From Methanobacterium sp. PtaU1.Bin097 (lineage in GTDB: Archaea; Methanobacteriota; Methanobacteria; Methanobacteriales; Methanobacteriaceae), in NCBI GenBank assembly GCA_002067325.1, contig MVQY01000043.1, positions 1-23,270 of the forward strand: DNA of 23,270 bases, written 5' to 3'. The notes under the pieces were generated by a model. The model made no database searches. It saw nothing but the letters and a program-made list of their open reading frames with translations, and was not told where the DNA came from. The number at the start of each line of letters is the position of its first letter. Positions within the stretch are counted from its first letter, which is position 1. Positions 16,047-23,270 of the stretch are shown here, piece after piece. Position numbers and translations under genes: made by a program.

Positions 16047-16097
16047 TAATCCAGATTTACAGATTTATATAAAAATTAATCCAGGTTTATATAAAAT
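16047..16097 (+). promoter_or_regulatory. Duplicated TATA-box region upstream of aspS
   Basis: TAATCCAG followed by TTTATATAAAA occurs twice: the TATA-like boxes are at 16064-16074 and 16086-16096, 22 bases apart. The downstream box predicts a start near 16115-16120 and a leader of about 75-80 bases. The leader contains a small stem AACCG/CGGTT at 16149-16153 and 16162-16166. Confidence 0.5.
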
Positions 16098-16194
16098 GGG
16101 AACATAAATAGGATGGAATACTCCCCCCTCATTTTAATTTTAACACTTAACCGACTAAAAACGGTTCAATATTTTATTTAGAGGTGAATTAGAA

Positions 16195-17514
16195 TTGACG
16201 CAAACAGAACATAAATGTATGAGAACTCACTATTCCAGGGAAATAACCCCAGAACTTAATGGAGAAGAAATCATAATCCAGGGCTGGATACATGAAATCC
16301 GGGACCTGGGCGGCATCGTATTCGTACTTTTACGTGACAGGGACGGCATCACACAGGTCACCGCACCCAGTAAAAAGGTGGAAGGTGAATTATTCAAACA
16401 GATACAGGGATTAAAGAAGGAATCAGTGATAACCGTAAGGGGAAAGGTACAGGAATCACCCAAGGCCCCCGGCGGTGTGGAAATAATACCCATCCGGGTC
16501 CGGGTCCTAAACGAATCCAAACTACCCCTACCCCTGGACACTACGGAGAAGGTAAGGGCAGAGATAGACACCAGACTGGACAGCAGATTTTTGGACCTGA
16601 GAAAACACAACGTAAGCAGCATATTTAAGATAAAAAGCAGGATGCTCCACTCTGTACGGGTTTTTTTGGAAGAGAATGGTTACATCGAGATCAACACTCC
16701 CAAACTGGTGGCATCAGCAACCGAGGGGGGAACCGAGCTATTCCCCATCACCTACTTTGAAAGGGAGGCCTTCCTGGGGCAGAGCCCTCAGCTCTACAAG
16801 CAGATCATGATGGCCTCCGGGTTCGATAAAGTATATGAAATAGCGCCTATCTTCCGTGCCGAGGAACACGATACCCTGAGACACCTGAACGAGGCCATAT
16901 CCATAGACCTAGAGGCTGCCTTCTGCGACCATGAGGACGTGATGCAGATACTGGAACAGCTGGTTTCAAATGCTTTAAAGGACGTGAAAAAACACTGCCA
17001 GAATGAACTGGAAACCTTGAACATAGATCTAGAGGTGCCCAAGACACCGTTTGAAAGGGTGGACTACGACGATGTGGTGGATCTGGTCAACTCCAAGGGA
17101 GTGCCCCTGCGCCACGGGGAAGACCTCTCACGGGCAGCTGAAAAAGCAATGGGTGAAATAAAGGACGGATACTACTTCATCACCGGATGGCCCACCGATA
17201 TAAAGCCGTTCTACGTGATGCCCAGTGAAGAAGACCCGGCTAAAAGCTGTGCCTTCGACCTGATGTACCGTGACCTGGAGATCTCCTCCGGGGCCAAGAG
17301 GGTCCACCTGCACGATTTACTGGTTGAAAAGATCAAAAAACAGGGACTTAATCCGGACTCTTTCAACAGGTACCTGGCAGCATTTGAATACGGGATGCCG
17401 CCACACGCCGGATGGGGACTCGGAGCGGAAAGGTTCACCATGTGCATCACCGGTGCTAAAAACATCCGTGAAACTGTACTTTTCCCCAGGGATAGGCGAA
17501 GGCTTACCCCTTAA
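16195..17514 (+). CDS. aspS: Aspartyl-tRNA synthetase, archaeal, probably non-discriminating (Asp/Asn)
   Basis: A 439-residue class II synthetase (EC 6.1.1.12, or 6.1.1.23 if non-discriminating). N-terminal OB-fold anticodon domain about 1-110; catalytic core with motif 2 YEIAPIFRAEEHDTLRHLNE and motif 3 near the end, GLGAERFTM...FPRDRRRLTP. Two anticodon-domain positions that in the Thermococcus enzyme are Trp and Lys (tRNA-Asp only) are here His33 (GWIHE) and Pro92 (KAPGG), the pattern tied to relaxed enzymes that also charge tRNA-Asn. An amidotransferase (GatCAB) elsewhere would then be needed. It starts with TTG at 16195, 7 bases after GAGGTGA. It ends in two oligo-T runs. Confidence 0.95.
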   Translation: MTQTEHKCMRTHYSREITPELNGEEIIIQGWIHEIRDLGGIVFVLLRDRDGITQVTAPSKKVEGELFKQIQGLKKESVITVRGKVQESPKAPGGVEIIPIRVRVLNESKLPLPLDTTEKVRAEIDTRLDSRFLDLRKHNVSSIFKIKSRMLHSVRVFLEENGYIEINTPKLVASATEGGTELFPITYFEREAFLGQSPQLYKQIMMASGFDKVYEIAPIFRAEEHDTLRHLNEAISIDLEAAFCDHEDVMQILEQLVSNALKDVKKHCQNELETLNIDLEVPKTPFERVDYDDVVDLVNSKGVPLRHGEDLSRAAEKAMGEIKDGYYFITGWPTDIKPFYVMPSEEDPAKSCAFDLMYRDLEISSGAKRVHLHDLLVEKIKKQGLNPDSFNRYLAAFEYGMPPHAGWGLGAERFTMCITGAKNIRETVLFPRDRRRLTP

Positions 17515-17523
17515 ATTTATTAA

Positions 17524-17604
17524 TTTTTTTTATCTAACTAAATTTTTTTTGAAATATGAATCCTAATAAAAAGAAAGAATACTCATTTTAATAAAATAAA
17601 AAAA
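17524..17604. terminator. Oligo-T terminators between convergent genes
   Basis: Two eight-T runs (17524-17531 and 17543-17550) follow aspS on the plus strand. A seven-A run (17598-17604) gives a T run after the convergent membrane protein gene on the minus strand. Runs of T without a strong stem are usual archaeal terminators. Confidence 0.6.
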
Positions 17605-17617
17605 GAAAGACTGGGGT

Positions 17618-18235
17618 TTACTGATTCTTAACCTTCACATACTCCTCCACAGCCCGGGAACCGAAGTAGAATATAACTACAGCACCCACGATCCAGGTGA
17701 AGTTGGTTACAATGGTCTTTATCGGCTCATCAGCCGGCAGGTTTATACTACCAAAGGCTACCAGGGGTACGAAGGCGAAGTATATTATTACAAAAGAACC
17801 GGTAACTGCTTTTCTTACCTCACCAGTGTTCAGTGGAGATGTACCAGACATGTAGCTTGTAATTAGGAGTAATCCGAAGAAGGTGATTATTCCCAAACCT
17901 ATGAATATCCAAGGGGTGGGGATTTTCAACGCCCAGACCAGGAGGGGTAATATGATTAAGTCAATTACAACCAGTGCCAGGACCATCCTGAGGGCGCCGG
18001 ACCATTTTTTCCCCCGGAAATTTTTCACCTGTTTCCGGAAATTATCCCTCTCTTTAATAGCCTTTATCCTCTCTTTATCCAGCCATTCAGCCTTCCTCTC
18101 CAGTTCTTCATTGGACTTCTCCAGTCTTTCAATCTTCTCCCTATCAAGCCTTCTGATCTCCTCGCCCAGAGTATCCTTCTCCTGATAAAGATGTCCAATA
18201 TCCTTATTTAAATCGAATTTTCCCTCATCTGGCAT
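17618..18235 (-). CDS. Coiled-coil plus four-helix membrane protein of unknown function
   Basis: A 205-residue protein of two parts. Residues about 10-75 are extremely rich in Glu, Lys and Arg with heptad-like leucines (IRRLDREKIERLEKSNEEL), a long coiled coil probably in the cytosol. Residues about 80-195 carry four hydrophobic helices (LRMVLALVVIDLIILPLLVW, WIFIGLGIITFFGLLLI, GSFVIIYFAFVPLVAF, NFTWIVGAVVIFYFG). No catalytic motif. The design suggests a membrane-anchored oligomer or tether; I do not recognise the family. The start ATG follows AGGAGGGG by 6 bases. It is divergent from the ADH synthase gene; convergent with aspS. Confidence 0.8.
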   Translation of the reverse strand: MPDEGKFDLNKDIGHLYQEKDTLGEEIRRLDREKIERLEKSNEELERKAEWLDKERIKAIKERDNFRKQVKNFRGKKWSGALRMVLALVVIDLIILPLLVWALKIPTPWIFIGLGIITFFGLLLITSYMSGTSPLNTGEVRKAVTGSFVIIYFAFVPLVAFGSINLPADEPIKTIVTNFTWIVGAVVIFYFGSRAVEEYVKVKNQ

Positions 18236-18323
18236 GTTAGTCCCCTCCTATGACTTACGAGATAATTTTGAATATGAAATTCCATAGTATAATTGGATTT
18301 ACATACATATTAAAGTTTTCAAA

Positions 18324-18376
18324 TCCCTGAACCCCATTTGAAAATTAAAAACAAAGACCATAATGGAAATCAGGGA
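18324..18376. repeat. Intergenic inverted repeat between divergent genes
   Basis: Outer stem TCCCTGA (18324-18330)/TCAGGGA (18370-18376), a 3x3 internal loop, and inner stem CCATT (18334-18338)/AATGG (18362-18366) around a 23-base loop. It lies upstream of the likely promoters of both flanking genes (a TTTTTTATATC TATA candidate near 18411 serves ADH synthase). It could be a shared operator; as RNA it would need a transcript not otherwise indicated. Confidence 0.45.
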
Positions 18377-18497
18377 AAGGAAAGAGTACCCATAAAAATA
18401 GGGATTAGTTTTTTATATCAGCTAATGTAAATCCTCATACAGTATCAATTGTAACATTTTCTATTAATTGAATTCATACTCATGGGAGGAGGGTCTT

Positions 18498-19292
18498 ATG
18501 ATAGGTAAAAAAATTAGAATAGAAAGGATACTCGACCGAAAAACAGGTCGATGCGTAATTGTACCTATGGATCACGGTGTCTCCGTGGGCCCCATAGATG
18601 GGATCATCGACATGGCAGAAACCATCGACGAAGTGGCCAGCGGAGGAGCAAACGCCGTTATAGTACATAAAGGAATAGTTGGAAGCGGGCATAGAGGATA
18701 CGGAAGGGACATCGGACTGATAATACACTTATCAGCCAGCACAGCACTGGGACCAGACCCGGACAACAAGGTACTGGTAACATCCGTGGAGAAGGCATTA
18801 CAAATGGGTGCCGATGCAGTTTCCGTCCACGTGAACGTGGGATCGAAGAAGGAGCCAGAGATGCTCAACATACTGGGTACCACCGCCGAGATATGCGACG
18901 ACTGGGGAATGCCACTCATCGCCATGATGTACCCCCGGGGAGAAAAAATTAAGGACGAACACCACGCCGACGTGGTTAAACTAGCCTCCCGGGCCGGGGC
19001 AGAGTTAGGGGCAGACATCATAAAAACCAATTACACCGGAGACCCAGAGACTTTCCGGGAAGTTATAGAGGGATGTCCAGTCCCACTGGTAATAGCCGGC
19101 GGCCCCCGGGTTGAAACCGACCGTGAACTACTGGAGATGGTTAAAAACTCGGTAGATGTTGGTGGTGCAGGTGTGGCCATTGGCCGGAATATTTTCCAGG
19201 CCAAATCACCCCGAAAGACAACCAGAGCCATCGCTGAAATCGTGCACAACGACATGGAAGTAGATGACGCCCTGAAGATACTCAACGGTTAA
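18498..19292 (+). CDS. aroA': 2-amino-3,7-dideoxy-D-threo-hept-6-ulosonate synthase (ADH synthase)
   Basis: A 264-residue aldolase-fold (TIM barrel) enzyme, first step of the archaeal route to dehydroquinate: 6-deoxy-5-ketofructose 1-phosphate plus aspartate semialdehyde gives ADH (EC 2.2.1.10). It resembles class I fructose-bisphosphate aldolases. Catalytic residues as described for Methanocaldococcus MJ0400 are all present with a constant offset: Asp25 (PMDHGVS), Tyr145 (MMYPRG), Lys176 (IIKTNYTG, Schiff base). The phosphate site is VIAGGPRV and GGAGVAIGRNIF. The frame is open upstream to 18468, but the ATG at 18498 follows GGAGGG and gives the family N terminus MIGKKIRIERI. The next enzyme of the pathway lies 63 bases downstream. 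Confidence 0.95.
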   Translation: MIGKKIRIERILDRKTGRCVIVPMDHGVSVGPIDGIIDMAETIDEVASGGANAVIVHKGIVGSGHRGYGRDIGLIIHLSASTALGPDPDNKVLVTSVEKALQMGADAVSVHVNVGSKKEPEMLNILGTTAEICDDWGMPLIAMMYPRGEKIKDEHHADVVKLASRAGAELGADIIKTNYTGDPETFREVIEGCPVPLVIAGGPRVETDRELLEMVKNSVDVGGAGVAIGRNIFQAKSPRKTTRAIAEIVHNDMEVDDALKILNG

Positions 19293-19330
19293 TTTAAAGC
19301 TTACCAAATGAATTTAGAGCTTACACGATG
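19291..19330. repeat. Imperfect 20-base tandem repeat between the two aro genes
   Basis: AATTTAaAGCTTACcaaATG (19291-19310) is followed directly by AATTTAgAGCTTACacgATG (19311-19330), 16 of 20 bases equal. It starts at the ADH synthase stop codon and precedes the AGGAGGT site of the next gene. Confidence 0.6.
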
Positions 19331-19355
19331 AATAAACACTAGGAGGTATAGTAAG

Positions 19356-20480
19356 ATGAAATTCGCATGGGTCATGGCCGAAGGCATGCCATGGAATAAG
19401 AAAAAGGGATTCATAACCACCACCCTGGAATCAGGAATAGACCATATCGTGGACTTCACCGACACAGAAAACATCCAAAAACTGGGCAATGTAAAGATAA
19501 TCTCGGATGTGGAAGATTCAGATATCTTCCTAGTGGGTAGAAATGGTGAAGGAGACGGAACCATACCTTTACCAAAAGTTTTATCTGAGTCCAAGGATTT
19601 ATCTACGGTTAGAAGAATTAAAAGTAAAGAAGAACCAGTCACCGCCTATGTGGAGATCACCAGTAAAGAACATGAACAACTGGCCGCTTTACTGGGTAAA
19701 TATGCCGACTACCTGATTCTTTTGGGGAAGGATTGGAAGGTAATTCCCCTGGAAAATATCATCGCCGAATTACAGAAAGAAGATGTTAAATTAATCGCCG
19801 CAGTATCTAATTATGAAGAGGCTAAACTGGCCCTGGAAACCCTGGAATATGGTACTGACGGCGTTCTATTATGTCCCAGTGAGGTAAGCCAGATAAAGAA
19901 GGTGGCTGAACTGGTGGATGAATTAGACACAGAAAGCTACAAACTCAAGCCAGCTACCGTCACCCGTGTAGAACCAGTTGGTTCTGGAGACAGGGTGTGC
20001 GTGGACACCTGCTCCATGATGGGCATAGGAGAGGGGATGCTTATAGGATCCTATTCCAAAGGGTTGTTCCTGGTCCATAGCGAATCAATGGAAAGCGAAT
20101 ACGTAGCCTCAAGACCTTTCCGGGTAAACGCCGGCCCAGTACACGCCTACATCATGACCCCTGGAAACAGAACCAAGTACCTCTCAGAGATCGAAACTGG
20201 AGACGAAGTCCTGGCCGTAGATAAGGAGGGTAACACCAAAAACGTCATAGTCGGACGGGTGAAGATTGAAAAACGTCCGCTCATGCTGGTGGAAGCTGAA
20301 TATGACGATGTAACTTTGAGGACTCTACTTCAAAATGCGGAGACCATCCGTCTGGTCACCGAAGAGGGCAGACCAGTCTCTGTCGCCGAGCTTAAGGTAG
20401 GCGATAAGATCATGGTATACCTGGACCCCGATGCCAGACACTTTGGAATGGCCATCGAAGAAACCATAATCGAGAAATAA
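19356..20480 (+). CDS. aroB': 3-dehydroquinate synthase II
   Basis: A 374-residue enzyme that converts ADH to 3-dehydroquinate by NAD-dependent oxidative deamination and cyclisation (EC 1.4.1.24), replacing bacterial AroB in most archaea; cytosolic. Recognised by the N terminus MKFAWVMAEGMPWNKKKGFITTTLESG, the central DRVCVDTCSMMGIGEGMLIGS, and RPFRVNAGPVHAYIMTPG, all hallmarks of the DHQS II family. Length is slightly above the usual 360. A strong AGGAGGT precedes the ATG by 8 bases. It forms a two-gene unit with ADH synthase, 63 bases apart, and is followed by a clear terminator. Confidence 0.95.
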   Translation: MKFAWVMAEGMPWNKKKGFITTTLESGIDHIVDFTDTENIQKLGNVKIISDVEDSDIFLVGRNGEGDGTIPLPKVLSESKDLSTVRRIKSKEEPVTAYVEITSKEHEQLAALLGKYADYLILLGKDWKVIPLENIIAELQKEDVKLIAAVSNYEEAKLALETLEYGTDGVLLCPSEVSQIKKVAELVDELDTESYKLKPATVTRVEPVGSGDRVCVDTCSMMGIGEGMLIGSYSKGLFLVHSESMESEYVASRPFRVNAGPVHAYIMTPGNRTKYLSEIETGDEVLAVDKEGNTKNVIVGRVKIEKRPLMLVEAEYDDVTLRTLLQNAETIRLVTEEGRPVSVAELKVGDKIMVYLDPDARHFGMAIEETIIEK

Positions 20481-20485
20481 TTAAA

Positions 20486-20516
20486 TTAGGTTTCTCTTAC
20501 CCTAAAAATTTTTTTT
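20486..20516 (+). terminator. Terminator after dehydroquinate synthase II
   Basis: Stem TTAGG (20486-20490)/CCTAA (20501-20505) followed by eight T (20509-20516). It closes the two-gene aromatic-precursor unit. Confidence 0.6.
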
Positions 20517-20578
20517 AACTCATTTACCAGTGATTGAGGATTAATCAGGATAGGATATCTCATATAGGCGGTATAATA

Positions 20579-21130
20579 ATGAGAGCGTTTCTGGCAGTAG
20601 ATTTGGACGAATCCCTACAGGATAAAGTGTTAGAAGTACAAGACAGACTTAATGAGGCAAACGCTGCTGTTAAATTTGTTGAAAAGGAAAACCTGCACTT
20701 CACCTGCAAATTCTTTGGTGAAATCTCCCAGGTTAAAAGGGATAAAATAAGTGAGATAATAAAAGAGAAGATAACCAAGTATGACAGCTTCCCCATCAAT
20801 ATCAAAGGGTTGGGGGTTTTCCCACATCTGGGTTACATCCGGGTAGTCTGGTTAGGCTTAGAAGACTCAGAAAATTTCTCTAGAATACTCATGGATTTCG
20901 ATGAAGAATTCAACAAACTGGGCTATAAAAAAGAGCGAAGTTACACCCCTCACTTAACTATGGGACGGGTGAAGGGTAAGAAGAACAAGGAAGCCCTTGT
21001 CGCTAAAATTAAAGAACTGGAAGAGTCAGAGATCGGCTCCATGAAAGTGGATAAATTGATCCTTAAAAAGAGCGAACTAACCCCAGAAGGACCGATTTAT
21101 ACCATGGTGGAGGAATTTAAGCTTAAATGA
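20579..21130 (+). CDS. thpR: RNA 2',3'-cyclic phosphodiesterase (ThpR / 2'-5' RNA ligase family)
   Basis: A 183-residue two-histidine phosphoesterase. The N terminus MRAFLAVDLDESLQDKV and the two H-x-T motifs, HFT (residues 40-42, in LHFTCKFFGE) and HLT (125-127, in TPHLTMGRVK), form the active site and are intact. Family enzymes open 2',3'-cyclic phosphates of RNA and join 2'-5' ends in vitro; in archaea a role in tRNA splice ends is suspected. The frame is open to 20534, but the ATG at 20579 follows GGCGGT and yields the family start. In relatives, as I recall, it is often next to cca; here a flavoprotein gene lies between them. Confidence 0.93.
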   Translation: MRAFLAVDLDESLQDKVLEVQDRLNEANAAVKFVEKENLHFTCKFFGEISQVKRDKISEIIKEKITKYDSFPINIKGLGVFPHLGYIRVVWLGLEDSENFSRILMDFDEEFNKLGYKKERSYTPHLTMGRVKGKKNKEALVAKIKELEESEIGSMKVDKLILKKSELTPEGPIYTMVEEFKLK

Positions 21131-21432
21131 TAATCAACCTTATCCTTTTATCTTTTAAGCTTAAAACTTGCCCTTGAGTCTGATTATAACGTCTTCATCT
21201 GGTCGCAAAAATCATACGGCAACACCTAAAATGTGAACCCCCTGTTTCATCAATTATTTGCTGTTCATTTTTTTTTATCTTCTATTTTAGTTATTTAAAA
21301 AAATTTAAAAGTTAAAGGGATGAGTTTTTTCAAATATATAAACATACCATTGTTCCGTAGGGACTCCTTTATTTTTAACCCATAATTATTTGTAAATGGG
21401 TTGTTATACCTGAGCTAGGAGGAAATCAAAAA
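21131..21432. other. 302-base gap with a possible gene remnant and a leader hairpin
   Basis: Holds three things. First, TTTTAAGCTTAAAA (21153-21166), a palindrome that echoes ATTTAAGCTTAAAT at the end of thpR (21115-21128). Second, a short minus-strand frame (about 21161-21247) reading MKQGVHILGVAV, a TGA, then FLRPDEDVIIRLKGKF and TAA, protein-like but broken. Third, from about 21335, a TATA-like AAATATATAAAC and a leader with the perfect stem AACCCAT (21377-21383)/ATGGGTT (21396-21402), just before the AGGAGG of the next gene. No tRNA or known RNA was recognised. Confidence 0.4.
21377..21402 (+). promoter_or_regulatory. Leader hairpin of the FAD-dependent reductase gene
   Basis: Perfect 7-base stem AACCCAT/ATGGGTT around a 12-base loop, between the TATA box near 21335 and the AGGAGG site near 21416. 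It ends about 13 bases before the ribosome-binding site, so it could affect translation or serve as an operator. Confidence 0.4.
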
Positions 21433-22461
21433 TTGTATGATGTAGCAGTGATAGGTGCAGGGCCTGCCGGTTGTATGGCTTCAAAAAGGATGGCTGAAGC
21501 AGGTTATAAAGTTTTACTCGTAGAAAAGATGAAATTACCCCGGGAAAAGTCATGTTCAGGTATCCTCATACCAAAATCAATCCAGATGGTGGAAAAGGAG
21601 TTTGGAGAAATTCCCGACACTGTCTTTTCACATCCCAAGATAAATCGAGGCATTATCCTAACGGGTGAAGATGGGCAGGTGTTCAGCTTCGAAAGTGAAG
21701 GTTATAATATTTGGAGAAACCTGTTTGACCAGTGGATTGCCCATAAGGCAAGAGATGCTGGTGTTGAGCTTAAGGATTTAACCTTGGCTAAAACTTGTGA
21801 AGAGATAAATGACCATGTTATGCTAACGTTGAAGGAAAGGGGAAAGGTTTATCATGAGAAAGCAAGGATGGTGATTGCCTGTGAAGGTGCGAGGGGTATA
21901 ATTAGAAAGAATATAAGGAAAGCATCAGGTGATTTTATTGTTACCTATCAGACTTTTTCTGAAGGTACCATTGATTTAGATACTGATTTTTTCCATGCTT
22001 TTTTAAATCCCCACTTTTCCGAGTATGATGCCTGGTTTAATGTGAAAGATGACCATTTAATAATTGGAGTGGGAGTGAAAAATGCTTCAATGATGAAGAG
22101 TTATCACTCCAAATTTTTATCATTTCTTAAGTCGCATTATAACGCTCAGATAGGAAAACCTGAAAAAGTGGAGGTTGGTATAATCCCTGAGATCAGACCA
22201 GGTTATACTGTGGATCTTGGGGAGGGAAGGGTACTTTTTGCTGGTGATGCTGCTAATCTCCTGAATCCAATGGGTGAAGGAATATCCAGTGCACTGGCCA
22301 GTGGTTATGCTGCAGCTGAGGCTATAAAATCCAATATTCATGGTAACGATATAAATTCTGGTAATATTTTAAAGTCATATGAAAGTAAACTTAATCCCGA
22401 GATTGAATACATGATAAGGCAGTGGAAGTTTTTAGGTACGATTTCCCCAAATTTTGGTTAA
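21433..22461 (+). CDS. FAD-dependent oxidoreductase of the geranylgeranyl-reductase family
   Basis: A 342-residue flavoprotein. The N terminus has the dinucleotide fold VIGAGPAG (Gly8, Gly10, Gly13) ending in an acidic residue (Glu31), then the substrate-domain motif REKSCSGILIPKS, and near the C terminus the second FAD motif LFAGDAANLLNPMGEGISSAL. This is the layout of geranylgeranyl reductases, which saturate isoprenoid chains of archaeal lipids, but the protein is some 50 residues shorter than the usual lipid enzyme and its substrate is open. It starts with TTG, 10 bases after AGGAGG. It is more AT-rich than its neighbours (about 40% and 28% GC in two sampled lines) and separates thpR from cca, so later insertion is plausible. 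Confidence 0.85.
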   Translation: MYDVAVIGAGPAGCMASKRMAEAGYKVLLVEKMKLPREKSCSGILIPKSIQMVEKEFGEIPDTVFSHPKINRGIILTGEDGQVFSFESEGYNIWRNLFDQWIAHKARDAGVELKDLTLAKTCEEINDHVMLTLKERGKVYHEKARMVIACEGARGIIRKNIRKASGDFIVTYQTFSEGTIDLDTDFFHAFLNPHFSEYDAWFNVKDDHLIIGVGVKNASMMKSYHSKFLSFLKSHYNAQIGKPEKVEVGIIPEIRPGYTVDLGEGRVLFAGDAANLLNPMGEGISSALASGYAAAEAIKSNIHGNDINSGNILKSYESKLNPEIEYMIRQWKFLGTISPNFG

Positions 22462-22536
22462 CAATCTATTTCTATAAATAAAATAAAAATAATCAATTGT
22501 TTAAAAATTTACAGGTATTTAATAAGGTGAATTTAG

Positions 22537-23270
22537 TTGTCTGAAATCAACTACCATGATATCATAGAGGAAATCAAACCCGGGAAATGGGAAAAAAAGG
22601 CAATCGAAGAGTTTTCAGATCATTTAATAGGCATAATTAACGCGGTTGCCATTAGAGAAGGTATCGATGCCGAGGCTGTCCTGGTGGGTTCGGTGGCCAA
22701 GGACACCTGGCTTTCTGGTAAAGCAGATGTGGATATATTCATAAAATTCCCCCTGGAGACCAGTGAAGATTACCTGAAAGAAAAAGGCCTCTACCTGGGA
22801 AGTGAATGTATAAAAAATATGGGCGGTACAGCTGAATACCGTTACGCATCCCATCCCTACGTCACCGGACTGGTAGGTGAATTGGAGATAGATTTCGTCC
22901 CCTGTTACGATATTAAAAATACCAACAAGATCAAATCCGCCGTAGATAGGACCATACCCCACACCGAATACGTGAAGAAACATTTAACCCCAGAAGAAAC
23001 TCTTGAAGTACTGCTTTTAAAATGTTTTATGAAAAACATCGGTACCTACGGATCAGAATTCAAGGTGGGTGGATTTGCAGGATACCTCTGTGAACTGCTG
23101 GTAATACACTACAAAACCTTTCTGAATGTGCTGGAAAATGCAGCAAAAGAATGGAAACCCGGCTACCAGATAGATCTAGAGGATCATGGCACCGTAAATC
23201 TCTTCACCGAACCCCTAGTGGTGGTTGATCCCGTAGATCCAAACCGGAACGTGGGTGCGGCTTTAAGTCT
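22537..23270 (+). CDS. cca: CCA-adding enzyme (tRNA nucleotidyltransferase), archaeal class I, cut by window end
   Basis: The first 244 codons of a gene that continues past the window. It adds CCA to tRNA 3' ends without a template (EC 2.7.7.72). Seen: helix EEIKPGKWEKKAIEEF, the nucleotidyltransferase signature GSVAKDTWLSGKADVDIFIK with Gly51-Ser52 and the metal-binding Asp64 and Asp66, the third carboxylate Asp119 in ELEIDFVPCYD, and the archaeal mid-domain LKCFMKNIGTYGSEFKVGGFAGYLCELL. The start is TTG at 22537, 6 bases after AAGGTGA, like aspS and the FAD gene. About 200 more residues are expected beyond the end. No frameshift is seen in the visible part. Confidence 0.95.
   Translation, partial: MSEINYHDIIEEIKPGKWEKKAIEEFSDHLIGIINAVAIREGIDAEAVLVGSVAKDTWLSGKADVDIFIKFPLETSEDYLKEKGLYLGSECIKNMGGTAEYRYASHPYVTGLVGELEIDFVPCYDIKNTNKIKSAVDRTIPHTEYVKKHLTPEETLEVLLLKCFMKNIGTYGSEFKVGGFAGYLCELLVIHYKTFLNVLENAAKEWKPGYQIDLEDHGTVNLFTEPLVVVDPVDPNRNVGAALS

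Noticed and set aside
21161..21273. Small non-coding RNA ending in a nine-T run
   Set aside because: No stable fold or promoter could be made out; the coding-like remnant on the other strand explains the higher GC content about as well.
22624..22983. 119-codon minus-strand frame at the right end
   Set aside because: Shadow of the partial cca gene, whose nucleotidyltransferase motifs are clear.

Overview
The window looks like a stretch of a hydrogenotrophic methanogen chromosome of the order Methanobacteriales, most like a Methanobacterium. This rests on archaeal translation signals (repeated AGGTGA Shine-Dalgarno sites with the start codon 5 bases further on), TATA-box promoters, oligo-T terminators, a group II chaperonin, cyclic 2,3-diphosphoglycerate synthetase, the archaeal ADH synthase/dehydroquinate synthase II pair, a UPF0058 protein, an archaeal AspRS with the residues of the non-discriminating type, an archaeal CCA-adding enzyme, and a CRISPR repeat closely resembling those of Methanothermobacter. 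The genus is an inference. Layout: bases 1-97 are the trailer end of a CRISPR array whose body and leader lie to the left of the window. Bases 100-2360 form an AT-rich accessory stretch of small genes: two tandem paralogues of an unrecognised family, a probable ribbon-helix-helix regulator between them, a DUF4491 membrane protein and a standalone ATP-cone protein. Then follow an MFS exporter (-), a ferredoxin plus MetX-like alpha/beta hydrolase pair (+), a HEAT-repeat protein (-), a small membrane protein (+) and a tautomerase-family protein (+). Next come three functional blocks on the minus strand: acetate assimilation (acetyl-CoA synthetase followed by a SatP/YaaH-type acetate carrier), protein protection (cyclic diphosphoglycerate synthetase, a divergent peptide-deformylase-like protein, and the thermosome), and UPF0058. 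The right third is mostly plus-strand housekeeping: hisD, aspS, the aromatic-precursor pair (ADH synthase and 3-dehydroquinate synthase II), thpR, an FAD-dependent reductase of the geranylgeranyl-reductase type, and the start of cca, which runs off the window. How it works together: the acs-satP pair would let an autotroph take up acetate as a carbon source. cDPG and the thermosome both protect proteins, and their genes lie in line. ADH synthase and DHQS II make dehydroquinate without DAHP. ThpR and the CCA enzyme both act on RNA ends. I found no complete new defence or mobile system. The most promising unexplained items are: (1) the tandem AT-rich paralogues around an RHH-like gene with a TTAAGTAA-type inverted-repeat operator cluster, next to a CRISPR array end; (2) a peptide-deformylase-like protein in an archaeon that should not formylate initiator Met, placed between cDPG synthetase and the thermosome; (3) a perfect 12-base repeat flanking the thermosome TATA box; and (4) a tautomerase whose catalytic-type proline follows Met-Cys instead of Met. 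Starts were moved downstream from the longest reading frame in ten genes where ribosome-binding sites or paralogue or family alignment support it.
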